DNA of 36,351 bases from Streptomyces werraensis (GTDB lineage: Bacteria; Actinomycetota; Actinomycetes; Streptomycetales; Streptomycetaceae). A program made the position numbers and the translations under genes. The notes under the pieces were generated by a model. The model had not been told where the DNA came from. It searched no databases and saw nothing but the letters and a program-made list of their open reading frames with translations. The stretch covers positions 1 to 36,351 of the forward strand of contig BNBX01000018.1 of the NCBI GenBank assembly GCA_014656175.1, in the 5' to 3' direction. The number at the start of each line of letters is the position of its first letter. The first letter of the stretch is position 1. Positions 36,284 to 36,351 of the stretch are shown one piece after another.

Positions 36284-36351
36284 GGAGCGGTCCGCCCGCG
36301 CCGCACCACGACGGCACCACGCCGCACCCGTCCCGGCGCCGCGCCGCCTTC

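Overview
The window is very G+C-rich DNA with third-codon-position G/C bias, GTG starts, and gene families that all point to a Streptomyces-like actinomycete. Almost all of it is one secondary-metabolite gene cluster built around a small modular type I polyketide synthase (PKS) joined to a single nonribosomal peptide synthetase (NRPS) module. The left edge (1-195, minus) is the start of an acyl-CoA (methylmalonyl-CoA type) mutase gene. It may be a flanking housekeeping gene or an extender-supply gene.

Left part (826-9192). An MMPL-family membrane transporter and a type II thioesterase read to the right. Each is preceded by a copy of the same ~120-nt intergenic sequence (318-437 and 3153-3278). 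An MFS exporter (minus) and an S9 (prolyl-oligopeptidase-like) hydrolase (plus) diverge from a 230-nt region with three inverted repeats. The hydrolase is followed by a 60-codon small gene, a perfect 10-bp hairpin and a cytochrome P450. That order resembles a precursor-peptide cassette, although no recognised RiPP maturase is present.

Core (9361-34381, all minus). One long convergent unit reads, in transcription order: free-standing carrier protein, P450, thioesterase with a Cys nucleophile, KSQ-AT-ACP loading module, KS-AT-DH*-KR-ACP, KS-AT-DH-ER-KR-ACP, KS-AT-ACP, C-A*-PCP, and a FabH-like ketosynthase III. The first three genes overlap by 4 nt each, and the PKS genes are separated by 5-150 nt. 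Gene order matches the expected order of biosynthesis. Reading the domains gives a short chain: propionyl starter (KSQ plus methylmalonyl-type AT); an extender of uncertain identity with a retained hydroxyl (DH catalytic Asp lost); a malonyl unit that is fully reduced if the KR works; and a methylmalonyl unit left as a beta-ketone. The chain then reaches an NRPS module whose A domain has lost its P-loop, hinge Asp and catalytic Lys. No in-line thioesterase or reductase domain ends the line, so the KSIII, the C domain or a discrete thioesterase must release the product.

Right part (34382-36283). A 399-nt divergent promoter region holds two copies of a 16-bp palindrome, GTCCCGCCGGCGGGAC. A third copy lies between the last PKS gene and the NRPS gene. 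The region also holds an array of ~11-bp-spaced GGAAA-type elements, including three heptamers spaced exactly like SARP activator sites. A class A FAD monooxygenase reads to the right from it.

The most unusual parts are the release logic (dead A domain, complete-triad KSIII, free PCP, Cys thioesterase), the duplicated structured leader, the recurrent operator, and the peptidase/small-peptide/P450 cassette. I did not recognise a known product, and no pathway regulator, ferredoxin, free-standing A domain, phosphopantetheinyl transferase or crotonyl-CoA carboxylase/reductase gene is visible in the window.
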